Shown: positions 40,596 through 47,323, numbered from the stretch's first letter. The stretch is DNA of 47,323 bases from CAZPZZ01 sp964591245 (GCA_964591245.1 CAZPZZ010000012.1:1-47323), one strand, 5' to 3'. The notes: generated by a model from the sequence alone, not told the origin. Program-made: numbers and translations.

Positions 40596-41096
40596 ATGCG
40601 GACGATGTTAAGTCAGGGAAAGAGTCGAATCTGGATGGGCTCGGCGCTTGTGGTAGCACTTGGCGCTGGCGTGGTGCTTGGAAGTATCTTCGCTGGACGG
40701 TCCGCGGCAGCAGCCCAGACTCCAGGCCTGAACTTTTCTGGAAGCGTTGGGATCTTGGTTCACAACGTTAATGCTTCGAATACAGCGGACTATGAGCGCG
40801 TCATGACCGCGTACGCGGACGCACTGGCCACCAGCGATAGCGCCGAGCGGCAGCAAATGGCCAACGGGTTCACCCTGTACCGCGCGGCTGAAGCGGGAGC
40901 GGGCGGTGCAGCCATCTATGTGTCCGTTTTTGATCCGGTCGTGTCTGGGGCCGACTATCAGCACATTACGGTCTTGGCCCAGGATTTCGGTGAAGGACCT
41001 CCTGGAAACGGGGACGAGGTGCGCGACCTGTACGGAGCGTTTACTGGGGCGATTGCGCCTGGTTCGTTCGCACTCAATCTCAGTCCCGTGAACTAG
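40596..41096 (+). CDS. Secreted protein of unknown family, paralog 2
   Basis: A 166-residue protein with a signal peptide (SALVVALGAGVVLGSIFAGRSAAAAQT, cleavage near AAAAQT). The mature part repeats the pattern of paralog 1: DYERVMTAYADALATSDSAERQQMANGFTLYRAAEAG, AIYVSVFDPVVSGADYQHITVL and ALNLSPVN at the end. ATG 40596 follows a GGGGGA about 7 bases upstream. The 144-base spacer from paralog 1 contains TTGGTT and TAGAGT 17 bases apart, a possible weak promoter, so the two may be separately expressed. The function is unknown. Confidence 0.78.
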   Translation: MRTMLSQGKSRIWMGSALVVALGAGVVLGSIFAGRSAAAAQTPGLNFSGSVGILVHNVNASNTADYERVMTAYADALATSDSAERQQMANGFTLYRAAEAGAGGAAIYVSVFDPVVSGADYQHITVLAQDFGEGPPGNGDEVRDLYGAFTGAIAPGSFALNLSPVN

Positions 41097-41106
41097 TGAG
41101 GACCAA

Positions 41107-41125
41107 GGCGGTCATCGTGACCGCC
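41107..41125 (+). terminator. Hairpin 1 after paralog 2
   Basis: GGCGGTCA-TCG-TGACCGCC, a perfect 8-bp stem with a 3-base loop, starts 10 bases after the stop at 41096. No T-run follows. It probably ends or protects the transcript of the tandem pair. Two further hairpins lie downstream. Confidence 0.6.
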
Positions 41126-41142
41126 GACGAGCACAATCCAAT

Positions 41143-41170
41143 CGGACCTGGTGGCTCATTATCAGGTCCG
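41143..41170 (+). terminator. Hairpin 2 in the convergent spacer
   Basis: CGGACCTG and CAGGTCCG pair over 8 bp with a 12-base loop. There is no T-tract. It is the second of three inverted repeats between convergent genes and is a possible bidirectional terminator. Confidence 0.5.
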
Positions 41171-41189
41171 GTGCTTGCCTGTTAGGATG

Positions 41190-41232
41190 GCTGTGGCTCT
41201 GGCATCGTGGATGACACGTTACCAGCCACAGC
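41190..41232 (+). terminator. Hairpin 3 in the convergent spacer
   Basis: GCTGTGGCT and AGCCACAGC pair over 9 bp with a 25-base loop. It is weaker than hairpins 1 and 2 and lies about 78 bases before the minus-strand beta-barrel gene ends. Confidence 0.4.
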
Positions 41233-41310
41233 TACGACACCTTCCGCTTCCCTTCCAGTTTGTTCGTCGGTCAATCACTATTGCTCCGATGGGGTCGACC
41301 CGCGCCGCTG

Positions 41311-41793
41311 CTAAAATGCTAGATTGAGTCCGGTGTAGAAGCGGTGCTGCAAGTTGTGTTGCGGTGCACCCCTTAGCGAGAAGACGCGGTAGTCGAGGCG
41401 CAGGCGGAGCGGGCCGGCGACTGAGATCTTGACTCCACCGCCGACGTTGGTGCCGCCGTGGGTCTCTTGGGTGGTGTTGCCGTGCTCACGATAGAGCCCG
41501 GCGCCCGCAGTCCCATAGAGCTGAATTCCGGAAATAGCAAAGGGCGTTTGCGCCAGCAGGTTGAACATGCCGGTCTGCAGTCGCGGGGTGCCGTTTACAT
41601 CATTCTGTCTGGTGTCGGAGTACTCGAACTCGAGGCCAACGACGAGCAGAGAGAACCCCAGCCCGAAACCGGTAGTTGTCCGAGTCGAAGGAGTAGTATT
41701 GGCGCCGAGGAACGCGGTGACGTCGGCTTGGGCGGGTGATGCGGTGCCGATGAGAAGGACCGCCAGAAGAGTGGAAATGAGTGTGTAACGCAT
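41311..41793 (-). CDS. Small outer-membrane beta-barrel protein
   Basis: A 160-residue protein with a clear signal peptide (MRYTLISTLLAVLLIGTASPAQA, cut before DVTAFLG), then alternating strands rich in Gly, Thr and aromatics: GFGLGFSLLVVGLEFEYSD, ISGIQLYGTAGAGLYRE, GGTNVGGGVKISVAGPLRLRLDYRVFSL and a C-terminal HRFYTGLNLAF ending in Phe, the BAM recognition signal. It is probably an eight-stranded barrel of the OmpA/OmpW-like size class. The frame is open 17 codons upstream, but ATG 41793 starts the signal peptide. The upstream AT-rich stretch (41834-41851) may hold its promoter, with TATTAT as a -10. The role is unknown. Confidence 0.85.
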   Translation of the reverse strand: MRYTLISTLLAVLLIGTASPAQADVTAFLGANTTPSTRTTTGFGLGFSLLVVGLEFEYSDTRQNDVNGTPRLQTGMFNLLAQTPFAISGIQLYGTAGAGLYREHGNTTQETHGGTNVGGGVKISVAGPLRLRLDYRVFSLRGAPQHNLQHRFYTGLNLAF

Positions 41794-42032
41794 GGGCCTT
41801 GTCCGCTGCGGTTGAACGTGATGCCAGAGCGCGAATAATAACAAAATACGACTCTCTGGGGTTCAGGTCGTTGTTGTGTAGTCGCGATGACCGTTGCCGA
41901 GACCACGCGACCAGTCTGTGAAAACACGACGTCGTGTATCAGTGCTTCCAGGCATGACGTGTGATCCGAGCGTAGGGGAGGCAGTGAGATGTCGGAGCAT
42001 GGGATGGTCCGGCACCACCGGGGCGGCGAGGT

Positions 42033-43004
42033 ATGACGGCAGGCATTGAGGCGGTGGCAGGTGGAGTCCTGGACGGAGATCGGCGTTCGATTGCACGTGC
42101 GATTACGGAGGTCGAGCGTGGCGGGTCCGTCGCGACCGGATTGCTCAAGCAGATCTATCACCGAAGTGGGCGTGCCTTCCTGGTGGGTGTTACCGGTTCT
42201 CCGGGAGTCGGAAAGAGCACGTTGGTCGATCGTCTTGTCTCAGCCCTTCGGGCGCAGCGTCGTACCGTGGGCGTGCTCGCCGTCGATCCTACGAGTCCGT
42301 TTTCGGGTGGCGCGGTCCTTGGTGATCGCGTGCGGATGCAGGAACATGCAGGCGACTCTGGTGTGTTCGTCCGCAGTATGGCGACGCGTGGGCAGCTTGG
42401 TGGCCTCGCTCGGGCCACGAGTGATGCAGGCATTGTGCTCGATGCCGGAGGGTACGACTGGATTGTTATTGAGACTGTTGGCGTGGGCCAGGCCGAGATT
42501 GAGGTATGGCAGGCGACGGACATGACGATCGTCGTGACGATGCCGGGATCGGGAGACGGTGTTCAAGCGTTGAAGGCGGGAGTAATGGAAATTGCCGATC
42601 TGTTCGTGGTCAACAAAGCTGATCACGACGGTGCCGATCGTGCGGTTGCCGAGATCGAGACAATGCTGGGGCTTGGGGAGCATGGTGCTCACGAGTGGAT
42701 GCCTCCCATCCTGCAAACGAGAGCAGTCGATGGTCACGGAATCGAATCCGTTGTCGAGACCGTGGAACGGTTCCGTGCCGAGGCGGGCGAACGGGCCGCG
42801 CATCGTCGCCTCCGGCGTGTGCAGGCTCGCCTCAGGATGGCGGTTTCGGAGGGGTTCCTCGATTATGCGGAACACAAGGCACTTGAACCTGGCAGGTTCG
42901 AGCAACTCGTGGAGGAGGTTGCGAGTGGGGACACGGATCCCTACACCGCGGCTGAGCGACTACTCCGTCTCACGATCACGTCGGAAGGGACGGTGAAGCC
43001 GTGA
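42033..43004 (+). CDS. meaB: MeaB, G-protein chaperone of methylmalonyl-CoA mutase
   Basis: GTPase that guards the B12 mutase and helps reload its cofactor. The 323-residue protein has the P-loop GVTGSPGVGKSTLVDRL, the DPTSPFSGGAVLGDRVRM switch region, ETVGVGQAE (G3) and VVNKADHDG (G4), followed by the MeaB C-terminal helical tail. Its stop overlaps the mce start (GTGA). The preceding 239 bases, back to the divergent beta-barrel gene, show no gene. The matching mutase small subunit lies 26 kb upstream. Confidence 0.95.
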   Translation: MTAGIEAVAGGVLDGDRRSIARAITEVERGGSVATGLLKQIYHRSGRAFLVGVTGSPGVGKSTLVDRLVSALRAQRRTVGVLAVDPTSPFSGGAVLGDRVRMQEHAGDSGVFVRSMATRGQLGGLARATSDAGIVLDAGGYDWIVIETVGVGQAEIEVWQATDMTIVVTMPGSGDGVQALKAGVMEIADLFVVNKADHDGADRAVAEIETMLGLGEHGAHEWMPPILQTRAVDGHGIESVVETVERFRAEAGERAAHRRLRRVQARLRMAVSEGFLDYAEHKALEPGRFEQLVEEVASGDTDPYTAAERLLRLTITSEGTVKP

Positions 43005-43411
43005 AAGCTACCTTGGATCACATTGGGATCGCCGTGACGAATTTGGAGGAAGCGCTGGCGTTTTACCGCGATGCGCTCGGCCTGGAGATCGGAGAGGTCG
43101 AGGAAGTTCCATCGCAACGGGTACGGGCTCAGTTCATTCCGGTTGGCGACGCGAGACTGGAACTGCTGGAAGCGACCTCAGACGATTCACCTATTGCTCG
43201 GTCGATCGGACGCCGCGGTCCGGGGCTTCATCATGTCACGCTCCGCGTCGATGACATCGAGGCGGCGTTGGTGCAGCTGAAAGCTCGTGGAATTCGCCTC
43301 GTCGACGCAAACCCGCGCTCAGGAGCCGGGGGGAGTCTCGTCGCCTTCGTACACCCGTCGGCTGCGAATGGGGTGCTTGTTGAACTGGTCGAACGGCGGA
43401 AAGATGATTGA
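43001..43411 (+). CDS. mce: Methylmalonyl-CoA epimerase
   Basis: Interconverts (2S)- and (2R)-methylmalonyl-CoA between propionyl-CoA carboxylase and the mutase. The 136-residue protein has two VOC repeats: LDHIGIAVTNLEEALAFYRDALGLEI and LHHVTLRVDDIEAALVQLKARGIRLV. The metal ligands expected in the family (His7, a His in GLHHVTL and a Glu in LVELVE) are present. GTG 43001 is coupled to meaB. Confidence 0.95.
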   Translation: MKATLDHIGIAVTNLEEALAFYRDALGLEIGEVEEVPSQRVRAQFIPVGDARLELLEATSDDSPIARSIGRRGPGLHHVTLRVDDIEAALVQLKARGIRLVDANPRSGAGGSLVAFVHPSAANGVLVELVERRKDD

Positions 43412-43528
43412 TGGTGAGGGGAAGCCGTTGGCGAATCCAAAATACGACACAGTGATCGTGACGCTTGAGAGCGCCCGATCGAGCTCGGACCATGGGTATT
43501 TCGTCGTGAGGTATAGAGGGAGTCGGTG

Positions 43529-44407
43529 GTGACACGTACGCCTGATGTCCAGATCGGGGTGATCGGGGGAAGCGGGTTGTACGACATGGAGGGGTTGACC
43601 GAGCGTGAGGAAGTCTCGATCTCTACGCCGTTCGGGGATCCGTCGTCACCCTTTGTGATCGGTACTCTCAATGGTCGCCGTGTGGCCTTTCTCCCGAGGC
43701 ATGGTATTGGACATCGGCTGATGCCATCGGAATTGAACTTCCGCGCGGCCATCTACGGGATGAAGACGCTGGGCGTTGAGTGGATCTTGTCGGCGAGCGC
43801 GGTAGGTAGCCTCCAGGAACGGTATCGTCCCCTTGATATTGTCGTCCCGGATCAATTCCTGGATAGGACGCGTGGTCGGATGAGTACGTTCTTTGGGGGC
43901 GGAATTGTGGCTCATGTTGGATTTGCTCACCCCTTTTGTCCGCTCTTGAGCGATATTGCGGTGTCTTCTGCAACGAAGACGAACGTGACGGTTCACCGGG
44001 GGGGCACGTATGTCTGCATGGAGGGGCCACAATTTTCGACGCTCGCTGAATCGAAGCTGTACCGCGCGTGGGGTATGGATGTGATCGGTATGACCAATCT
44101 CCAGGAGGCGAAGCTGGCACGGGAAGCGGAAATTTGCTACACCACGCTTGCGCTGGTCACCGACTACGATTGTTGGCACGAATCCCACGACGATGTGACA
44201 GTGGAAATGATCATCGAGATTCTGAATCAGAACGCCGCCGCCGCGCAGCGGGTGGTGGCGGAGATGGTGGCTCGGCTTCCGGTCGATCGAAGCTGCGAAT
44301 GCGCTAATGCATTAGGCTCGGCTATCATTACCCGGCCAGATCTGATTCCCGCTTCCGTCAAGCGCGACTTGGCTCCGATTATCGGAAAATATATACAACT
44401 CACGTGA
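43529..44407 (+). CDS. mtnP: S-methyl-5'-thioadenosine phosphorylase
   Basis: Cleaves methylthioadenosine to adenine and methylthioribose-1-phosphate in the methionine salvage pathway. The 292-residue protein has the phosphate loop GVIGGSGLYDM, RHGIGH, the SASAVGSL strand, MEGPQFST and a C-terminal helix. The usual phosphorylase cysteine is visible in ECANAL. GTG 43529 has AGAGGGAG 6 bases upstream; GTG 43526 is adjacent. The 117 bases after mce contain no gene. Confidence 0.94.
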   Translation: MTRTPDVQIGVIGGSGLYDMEGLTEREEVSISTPFGDPSSPFVIGTLNGRRVAFLPRHGIGHRLMPSELNFRAAIYGMKTLGVEWILSASAVGSLQERYRPLDIVVPDQFLDRTRGRMSTFFGGGIVAHVGFAHPFCPLLSDIAVSSATKTNVTVHRGGTYVCMEGPQFSTLAESKLYRAWGMDVIGMTNLQEAKLAREAEICYTTLALVTDYDCWHESHDDVTVEMIIEILNQNAAAAQRVVAEMVARLPVDRSCECANALGSAIITRPDLIPASVKRDLAPIIGKYIQLT

Positions 44408-44445
44408 TCCGTGTGGATCTGCCGCCAGGAGGTTACGGCTTTACT

Positions 44446-44493
44446 GTGCATCCTATCTTGACCGTCTGTTCAGTAGCATTAGACTCCATCTAG
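44446..44493 (+). pseudogene. 5' fragment of the PfkB kinase, ended by in-frame TAG
   Basis: GTG 44446 starts MHPILTVCSVALDSI and then TAG at 44491-44493, after which the same frame continues as TPMVEASRVVGGAATYFS without interruption. The pattern SVALDSI[x]TP...GGAATYFS is the normal start of PfkB kinases that follow mtnP, so the TAG replaces one residue (Glu or Gln expected). An AGGAGG lies 13 bases before GTG 44446. The Asp in ALDSI normally contacts the sugar hydroxyls. Confidence 0.75.
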
Positions 44494-44499
44494 ACCCCA

Positions 44500-45357
44500 A
44501 TGGTCGAGGCCTCGCGGGTCGTGGGCGGAGCTGCCACCTACTTCAGCATTGCCGCCTCGTTGTTCACAGATGTACGGTTGGTGGCGGTGGTCGGTGATGA
44601 TTTCGCGAAAGACCAGATGGACGTGTTTGCCGGAAGGCGGATCGATTTGACCGGGTTGCAGCGTGTACCCGGTGAGACATTTCGCTGGAAGGGTGAATAT
44701 AGTGCCGATCTGAACACTCGCGAGACCATCTACACGCACCTGAACGTCTTTGACCAGTTTCGTCCTTCTATCCCCGAGAGCTATCGGGCGTCGCCATTTG
44801 TATTTCTCGCCAACATTCACCCGGCGCTGCAGGGGGAGGTACTCGATCAGGTAGAGGCCCCGCGTTTTGTGGCGGCAGACACGATGAACTACTGGATCGA
44901 GGGGCCGCCCAATGAGCTGCGCGCAGTACTCGGCCGAATCGACGCGCTTGTCATCAATGATGAGGAGGCGCGACAGCTGAGTGGAGAGGCGAATATCGTC
45001 AAGGCGGCCCGTGCCATCCAGGGAATGGGTCCGCGCATGCTAGTGATCAAACGCGGAGAATACGGCGTGCTACTCACCCGAGAGAACGGTTTCTTCGCTG
45101 TTCCGGGGATGCCGCTTGAGCACGTGGCGGATCCCACGGGTGCGGGAGACACCTTCGCGGGTGGGTTCATGGGGTATTTGGCTTCGGTTGGCGAGATCAC
45201 CGAGGCTGTTGTTGCGCAGGCGGTCATTGCCGGGAGCGCCCTGGCTTCGTTCGCGGTGGCGGATTTCGGTTTAGATGAGCTTCTGCGCCTGACGCCAGAC
45301 GTATTGAAAGCCAGGCTAGCCGAATTCAAGCGACTGACCTACTTCGAGGATTTATGA
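44500..45357 (+). CDS. PfkB-family carbohydrate kinase, N terminus cut off
   Basis: The frame from ATG 44500 gives 285 residues and lacks the first beta-strand (see 44446-44493). The rest is complete: GGAATYFSIAASLFTDVRLVAVVGDDF, the DALVINDEEARQLSGE strand, and the catalytic GAGD motif in VADPTGAGDTFAGGFMGYL with its Asp base. Family members beside mtnP act on ribose-like sugars or nucleosides such as adenosine, but the substrate is inferred. The product may be inactive if translation begins at 44500. The true gene is 44446-45357 if the TAG is an error or is suppressed. The stop is 4 bases before the next gene. Confidence 0.85.
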   Translation: MVEASRVVGGAATYFSIAASLFTDVRLVAVVGDDFAKDQMDVFAGRRIDLTGLQRVPGETFRWKGEYSADLNTRETIYTHLNVFDQFRPSIPESYRASPFVFLANIHPALQGEVLDQVEAPRFVAADTMNYWIEGPPNELRAVLGRIDALVINDEEARQLSGEANIVKAARAIQGMGPRMLVIKRGEYGVLLTRENGFFAVPGMPLEHVADPTGAGDTFAGGFMGYLASVGEITEAVVAQAVIAGSALASFAVADFGLDELLRLTPDVLKARLAEFKRLTYFEDL

Positions 45358-45360
45358 CGC

Positions 45361-45855
45361 ATGCGGTCGTATGTGCATGGGGTGAACCGGCTCTGGGCGG
45401 TGCGTGGTTTCACCATGCTCACGCTGTTCTGGTTGGGTCTGCTCGTGACCGTGCCGCTGGTGGCCACGCACGCATACGGTGACGTGGCCGCACTCTCCGA
45501 TGTGGTGTATTTCGTTGGTAGTTTCGTGTGCCATCAGCAACCAGATCGGTCGTTTCACATCGACGGAGGGCAGATGCCAGTGTGCGCACGCTGCTCTGGG
45601 CTCTATCTGGGCGCGGGCATTGGTGTAGTGTTGGCTGGTCTACGCGCGCGGACGTTGCGTCAGGTTTCGCGTCAGGCCTCTCCGGTCTTACGATGGGTTG
45701 TCCTCGCAGCTGCGGTTCCGATGGGACTTTCCGTCGTTGCTGAGGTCGTTGGAGCGGTGCCTTCGGGCGGGGTATTACGGGCGGCGTCAGCAGTGCCGCT
45801 GGGAGTGGCGGTGACATGGGTCGTAAGTCTCGTGATACGCGGCGAGCTCGCGTAG
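45361..45855 (+). CDS. DUF2085-family membrane protein
   Basis: A 164-residue protein with three to four membrane helices. The family signature is clear: FVCHQQPDRSFHIDGGQMPVCARCSGLYLGAGIG, with the conserved VCHQxxxRS and CaRCsG motifs, whose cysteines and histidine may bind a metal or sense redox. The function is unknown. ATG 45361 lies 4 bases after the kinase stop. Its end overlaps the next gene by 40 bases. Confidence 0.88.
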   Translation: MRSYVHGVNRLWAVRGFTMLTLFWLGLLVTVPLVATHAYGDVAALSDVVYFVGSFVCHQQPDRSFHIDGGQMPVCARCSGLYLGAGIGVVLAGLRARTLRQVSRQASPVLRWVVLAAAVPMGLSVVAEVVGAVPSGGVLRAASAVPLGVAVTWVVSLVIRGELA

Positions 45856-46250
45856 AGCGATCTGCAGAAGTCCCGGTGCAGCCGGATCAGCAACGGGCCT
45901 TGGCTTTGGCCGCGCTGGCTTGGCTGGTGCCAGGCAGTGGGCATCTCTGGCTTGGGCGTCGCCAAAAAGGAATCATCTTTTTCCTGGCGATCCCCGTAAT
46001 GTTTGCCATTGGTTTGTGGCTTGACGGCAGACTGTTTCCGTTTGAGTCAGGAGATCCTTTGGTGTTGCTTGCGGCGTTCGCCGACTTTGGGAATGGGCTT
46101 CCTTATCTGCTAGCCCGTGTCCTTGGGCTTGGAGGCGGGCAGGTGATTTCTGTTTCGTTCGAGTATGGCAACACGTTCACGATTGTGTCGGGCCTGTTGA
46201 ATATGCTCGTATGCCTCGATGCATACGATGTGGCAATCGGGCGAAAATAG
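45816..46250 (+). CDS. Membrane protein, DUF6677-like
   Basis: A 144-residue protein with a basic N terminus, the motif LAWLVPGSGHLWLGRRQKGIIFF and two to three membrane helices. The WLVPGxGHxxLGR pattern recalls small uncharacterised membrane proteins such as DUF6677 of Acidobacteriota. ATG 45816 has GGGAG 10 bases upstream and overlaps the preceding gene by 40 bases. The function is unknown. Confidence 0.78.
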   Translation: MGRKSRDTRRARVERSAEVPVQPDQQRALALAALAWLVPGSGHLWLGRRQKGIIFFLAIPVMFAIGLWLDGRLFPFESGDPLVLLAAFADFGNGLPYLLARVLGLGGGQVISVSFEYGNTFTIVSGLLNMLVCLDAYDVAIGRK

Positions 46251-46262
46251 TCTGGAATAGCC

Positions 46263-46436
46263 GTGCAGAGTCATCTATTCACGCTACTGTTGTTTGCTGG
46301 CTTTGTTTCCCTGGTGTTCGCAGTGCTCATGAAGGATGAGCCGGTTGAGCAGTGGCGCCTGGGTGGTCTCATGTTTTGCGGTTTTGTGGGCGCTGCCGTT
46401 GTGTTGGCTTGGGCTCTCTTTCCGTTTCCGCTCTGA
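46263..46436 (+). CDS. Small membrane protein, 57 residues
   Basis: The frame starting at GTG 46263 encodes MQSHLFTLLLFAGFVSLVFAVLMKDEPVEQWRLGGLMFCGFVGAAVVLAWALFPFPL: two membrane segments joined by a short charged loop. It lies 12 bases after the preceding gene and 36 bases before the VanZ gene, so it probably belongs to the same transcript. It is too short to assign a family, and an open frame of this size can occur by chance, but the regular two-helix pattern supports it. Confidence 0.6.
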   Translation: MQSHLFTLLLFAGFVSLVFAVLMKDEPVEQWRLGGLMFCGFVGAAVVLAWALFPFPL

Positions 46437-46472
46437 GCGATACAATCCGCTAGGCTGCTGTTGTTTGCCCAA

Positions 46473-46853
46473 ATGCGACGCTTGGTCTGGATCTGGGGTC
46501 CGGCGTGGGCACTGATGGCGCTCATCTTTGCGGTGTCGTCCCGCTCAGAGCTTCCCCGTGCTGCCACGACCTTGGATGACTCGGTGTGGCACGGAATGAC
46601 GTACGGGGTGCTGGCGGCGCTGTTGTTGCGAGGAGTGGTCGCTGCTCGGTGGGAGCGCGTGACTCTCGGGACTGCGAGCCTGGCCGTGCTGCTGGCTGCG
46701 TTGTACGGCGTGACCGACGAGCTGCACCAAACACAGGTGCCGCTACGGACGTTTGAACTATCGGACTTGGTTGCCGATGCGACGGGGGCGGTGGTCGCGA
46801 TCTGCGTCGTCTGGGGCTGGAGTATAGTGGCCAAAGGAAGTCAGCGTTCATGA
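46473..46853 (+). CDS. VanZ-family membrane protein
   Basis: A 126-residue protein with three to four membrane helices and the VanZ pattern: WGPAWALMALIFAVSSRSELP, then DDSVWHGMTYGVLAALLLRG and LYGVTDELHQTQVPLRTFELSDLVADATGA. The motif DExHQ...R...D...D is family-typical. The name comes from a teicoplanin-resistance gene, but most members are of unknown function. ATG 46473 is chosen over TTG 46461. Its stop overlaps the next start (ATGA). Confidence 0.85.
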   Translation: MRRLVWIWGPAWALMALIFAVSSRSELPRAATTLDDSVWHGMTYGVLAALLLRGVVAARWERVTLGTASLAVLLAALYGVTDELHQTQVPLRTFELSDLVADATGAVVAICVVWGWSIVAKGSQRS

Positions 46854-47236
46854 GTCAGAATCCGGTATTGACCCAGCGCGAAGGCGGAGTAGCTACTGTC
46901 ACGGTCAACCGTCCAGATGTGCTCAATGCTCTTGATGCGGCCACCGTGTCTGGCTTGACTGCAGTGATGAGTGAACTCCGGGACGACGATGGCGTGCGGG
47001 CGGTCGTCTTGACGGGGGCCGGTGAGCGTGCGTTCGTGGCCGGGGCAGACATCAACGAGTTGTCGAGACTTGATCCGTTGACAGCCAGGACATTGGCGGA
47101 GCGAGGGCATTATTTGTGTGGGTTGATTGAATGCCTGGGGAAACCGGTTATCGCAGCCATCAATGGATTTGCACTAGGGGGCGGCTGTGAGCTCGCCTTG
47201 GCCTGTACCCTGAGAATAGCCTCCGCCGCGGCCTAG
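46850..47236 (+). CDS. Enoyl-CoA hydratase/isomerase, truncated by in-frame TAG
   Basis: Crotonase-family enzyme of fatty-acid or propionate-type metabolism. The 128 visible residues have VTVNRPDVLNALDAAT, the oxyanion-hole segment GAGERAFVAGADINEL and the second oxyanion segment INGFALGGGCELALACTLRIAS. A TAG at 47234-47236 ends the frame exactly where LGQPE should follow. The same frame continues as LGQPEIRLGIIPGFGGTQRL up to the window edge, so the stop interrupts an otherwise intact gene. The ATG overlaps the VanZ stop. The catalytic Glu of crotonases lies in the part after the TAG. Confidence 0.88.
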   Translation: MSQNPVLTQREGGVATVTVNRPDVLNALDAATVSGLTAVMSELRDDDGVRAVVLTGAGERAFVAGADINELSRLDPLTARTLAERGHYLCGLIECLGKPVIAAINGFALGGGCELALACTLRIASAAA

Positions 47237-47323
47237 CTGGGGCAACCGGAGATCAGATTGGGCATCATTCCTGGGTTCGGTGGGACTCAGCGTTTACCTC
47301 GTCTGGTGGGATCCGGGCGAGCG
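47237..47323 (+). pseudogene. 3' continuation of the enoyl-CoA hydratase after TAG, cut by window edge
   Basis: In the same frame, directly after the TAG, 29 residues match the crotonase core: LGQPEIRLGIIPGFGGTQRL then PRLVGSGRA. The Glu in the GQPE region and the GIIPGFGGTQRL loop are the usual family landmarks. The segment runs off the window at 47323. Confidence 0.8.

Noticed and set aside
44446..47323. General reassignment of TAG to an amino acid
   Set aside because: TAG ends many intact genes here at the expected length (for example scpA, scpB, cmk's neighbour rluB, rpsA, argS, birA, dnaK, dnaJ, hspR), so it is a normal stop. Two interrupted genes are better explained by mutation or sequence errors.
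1..47323. CRISPR arrays, insertion sequences, prophage, toxin-antitoxin or biosynthetic clusters
   Set aside because: I found no direct repeat-spacer array, transposase, integrase, phage structural gene or modular synthase in the readable sequence.

Overview
The window is a 47.3 kb piece of a GC-rich bacterial chromosome and holds about 48 protein genes, nearly all on the + strand and tightly packed. It most resembles an Acidobacteriota genome, possibly of the Vicinamibacteria type. The reasons are the VWFA-related protein at 14.3 kb, whose architecture is typical of that phylum, the VWFA/B12/response-regulator neighbourhood, and the lineage-style small membrane proteins near the right end. 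A diderm envelope is indicated by Lnt and by a small outer-membrane beta-barrel protein. A 100-base run of N at 7.8 kb and two in-frame stop codons in conserved genes suggest a draft or metagenome assembly. The taxonomy is inferred from gene content only.

Layout. 0-7.4 kb: tRNA-Thr(CGT), uvrA, efp, a membrane protein, a minus-strand pair (CDP-alcohol phosphatidyltransferase and a small membrane protein) and uvrC. 7.4-14 kb: a site-2 protease cut by the N gap, scpA, scpB, an RluB-type pseudouridine synthase, cmk, rpsA, an IHF/HU gene and a HIT protein. 14-18 kb: the VWFA protein, a stand-alone B12-binding mutase subunit and a CheY-like protein with a long disordered tail. 18-27.5 kb: valS, birA, coaX, an unknown gene, an RlmD/TrmA-type rRNA methyltransferase, then argS and mobA on the minus strand. 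27.7-34 kb: NfeD and slipin, a SPOR protein, lnt, plsY and prfB with its programmed frameshift. 34-40 kb: dnaK-dnaJ-hspR, a DnaC-like ATPase and hemW. 39.9-42 kb: two tandem secreted paralogs of unknown function, a hairpin-rich spacer and the beta-barrel gene. 42-47.3 kb: meaB-mce, mtnP, a PfkB kinase broken near its start by TAG, DUF2085, a DUF6677-like protein, a 57-residue membrane protein, VanZ, and an enoyl-CoA hydratase also broken by TAG at the window edge.

Most of the window is housekeeping: translation (efp, rpsA, valS, argS, prfB, tRNA), nucleotide excision repair (uvrA, uvrC), chromosome segregation (scpAB), cofactors (birA, coaX, mobA, hemW), lipids and envelope (plsY, lnt, CDP-alcohol transferase), protein quality control (dnaK, dnaJ, hspR, NfeD/slipin) and propionate or methylmalonyl-CoA metabolism (B12 subunit, meaB, mce). 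I did not find a convincing new defence, biosynthetic or mobile system. The observations most worth a second look are: the AT-rich dnaK control region, with a near-consensus promoter overlapped by a degenerate HAIR-like site in an operon that encodes HspR; the prfB shift site, which keeps CTT-TGA-C but has lost the AGGGGG stimulator; the two in-frame TAG codons; and the tandem secreted paralog pair.
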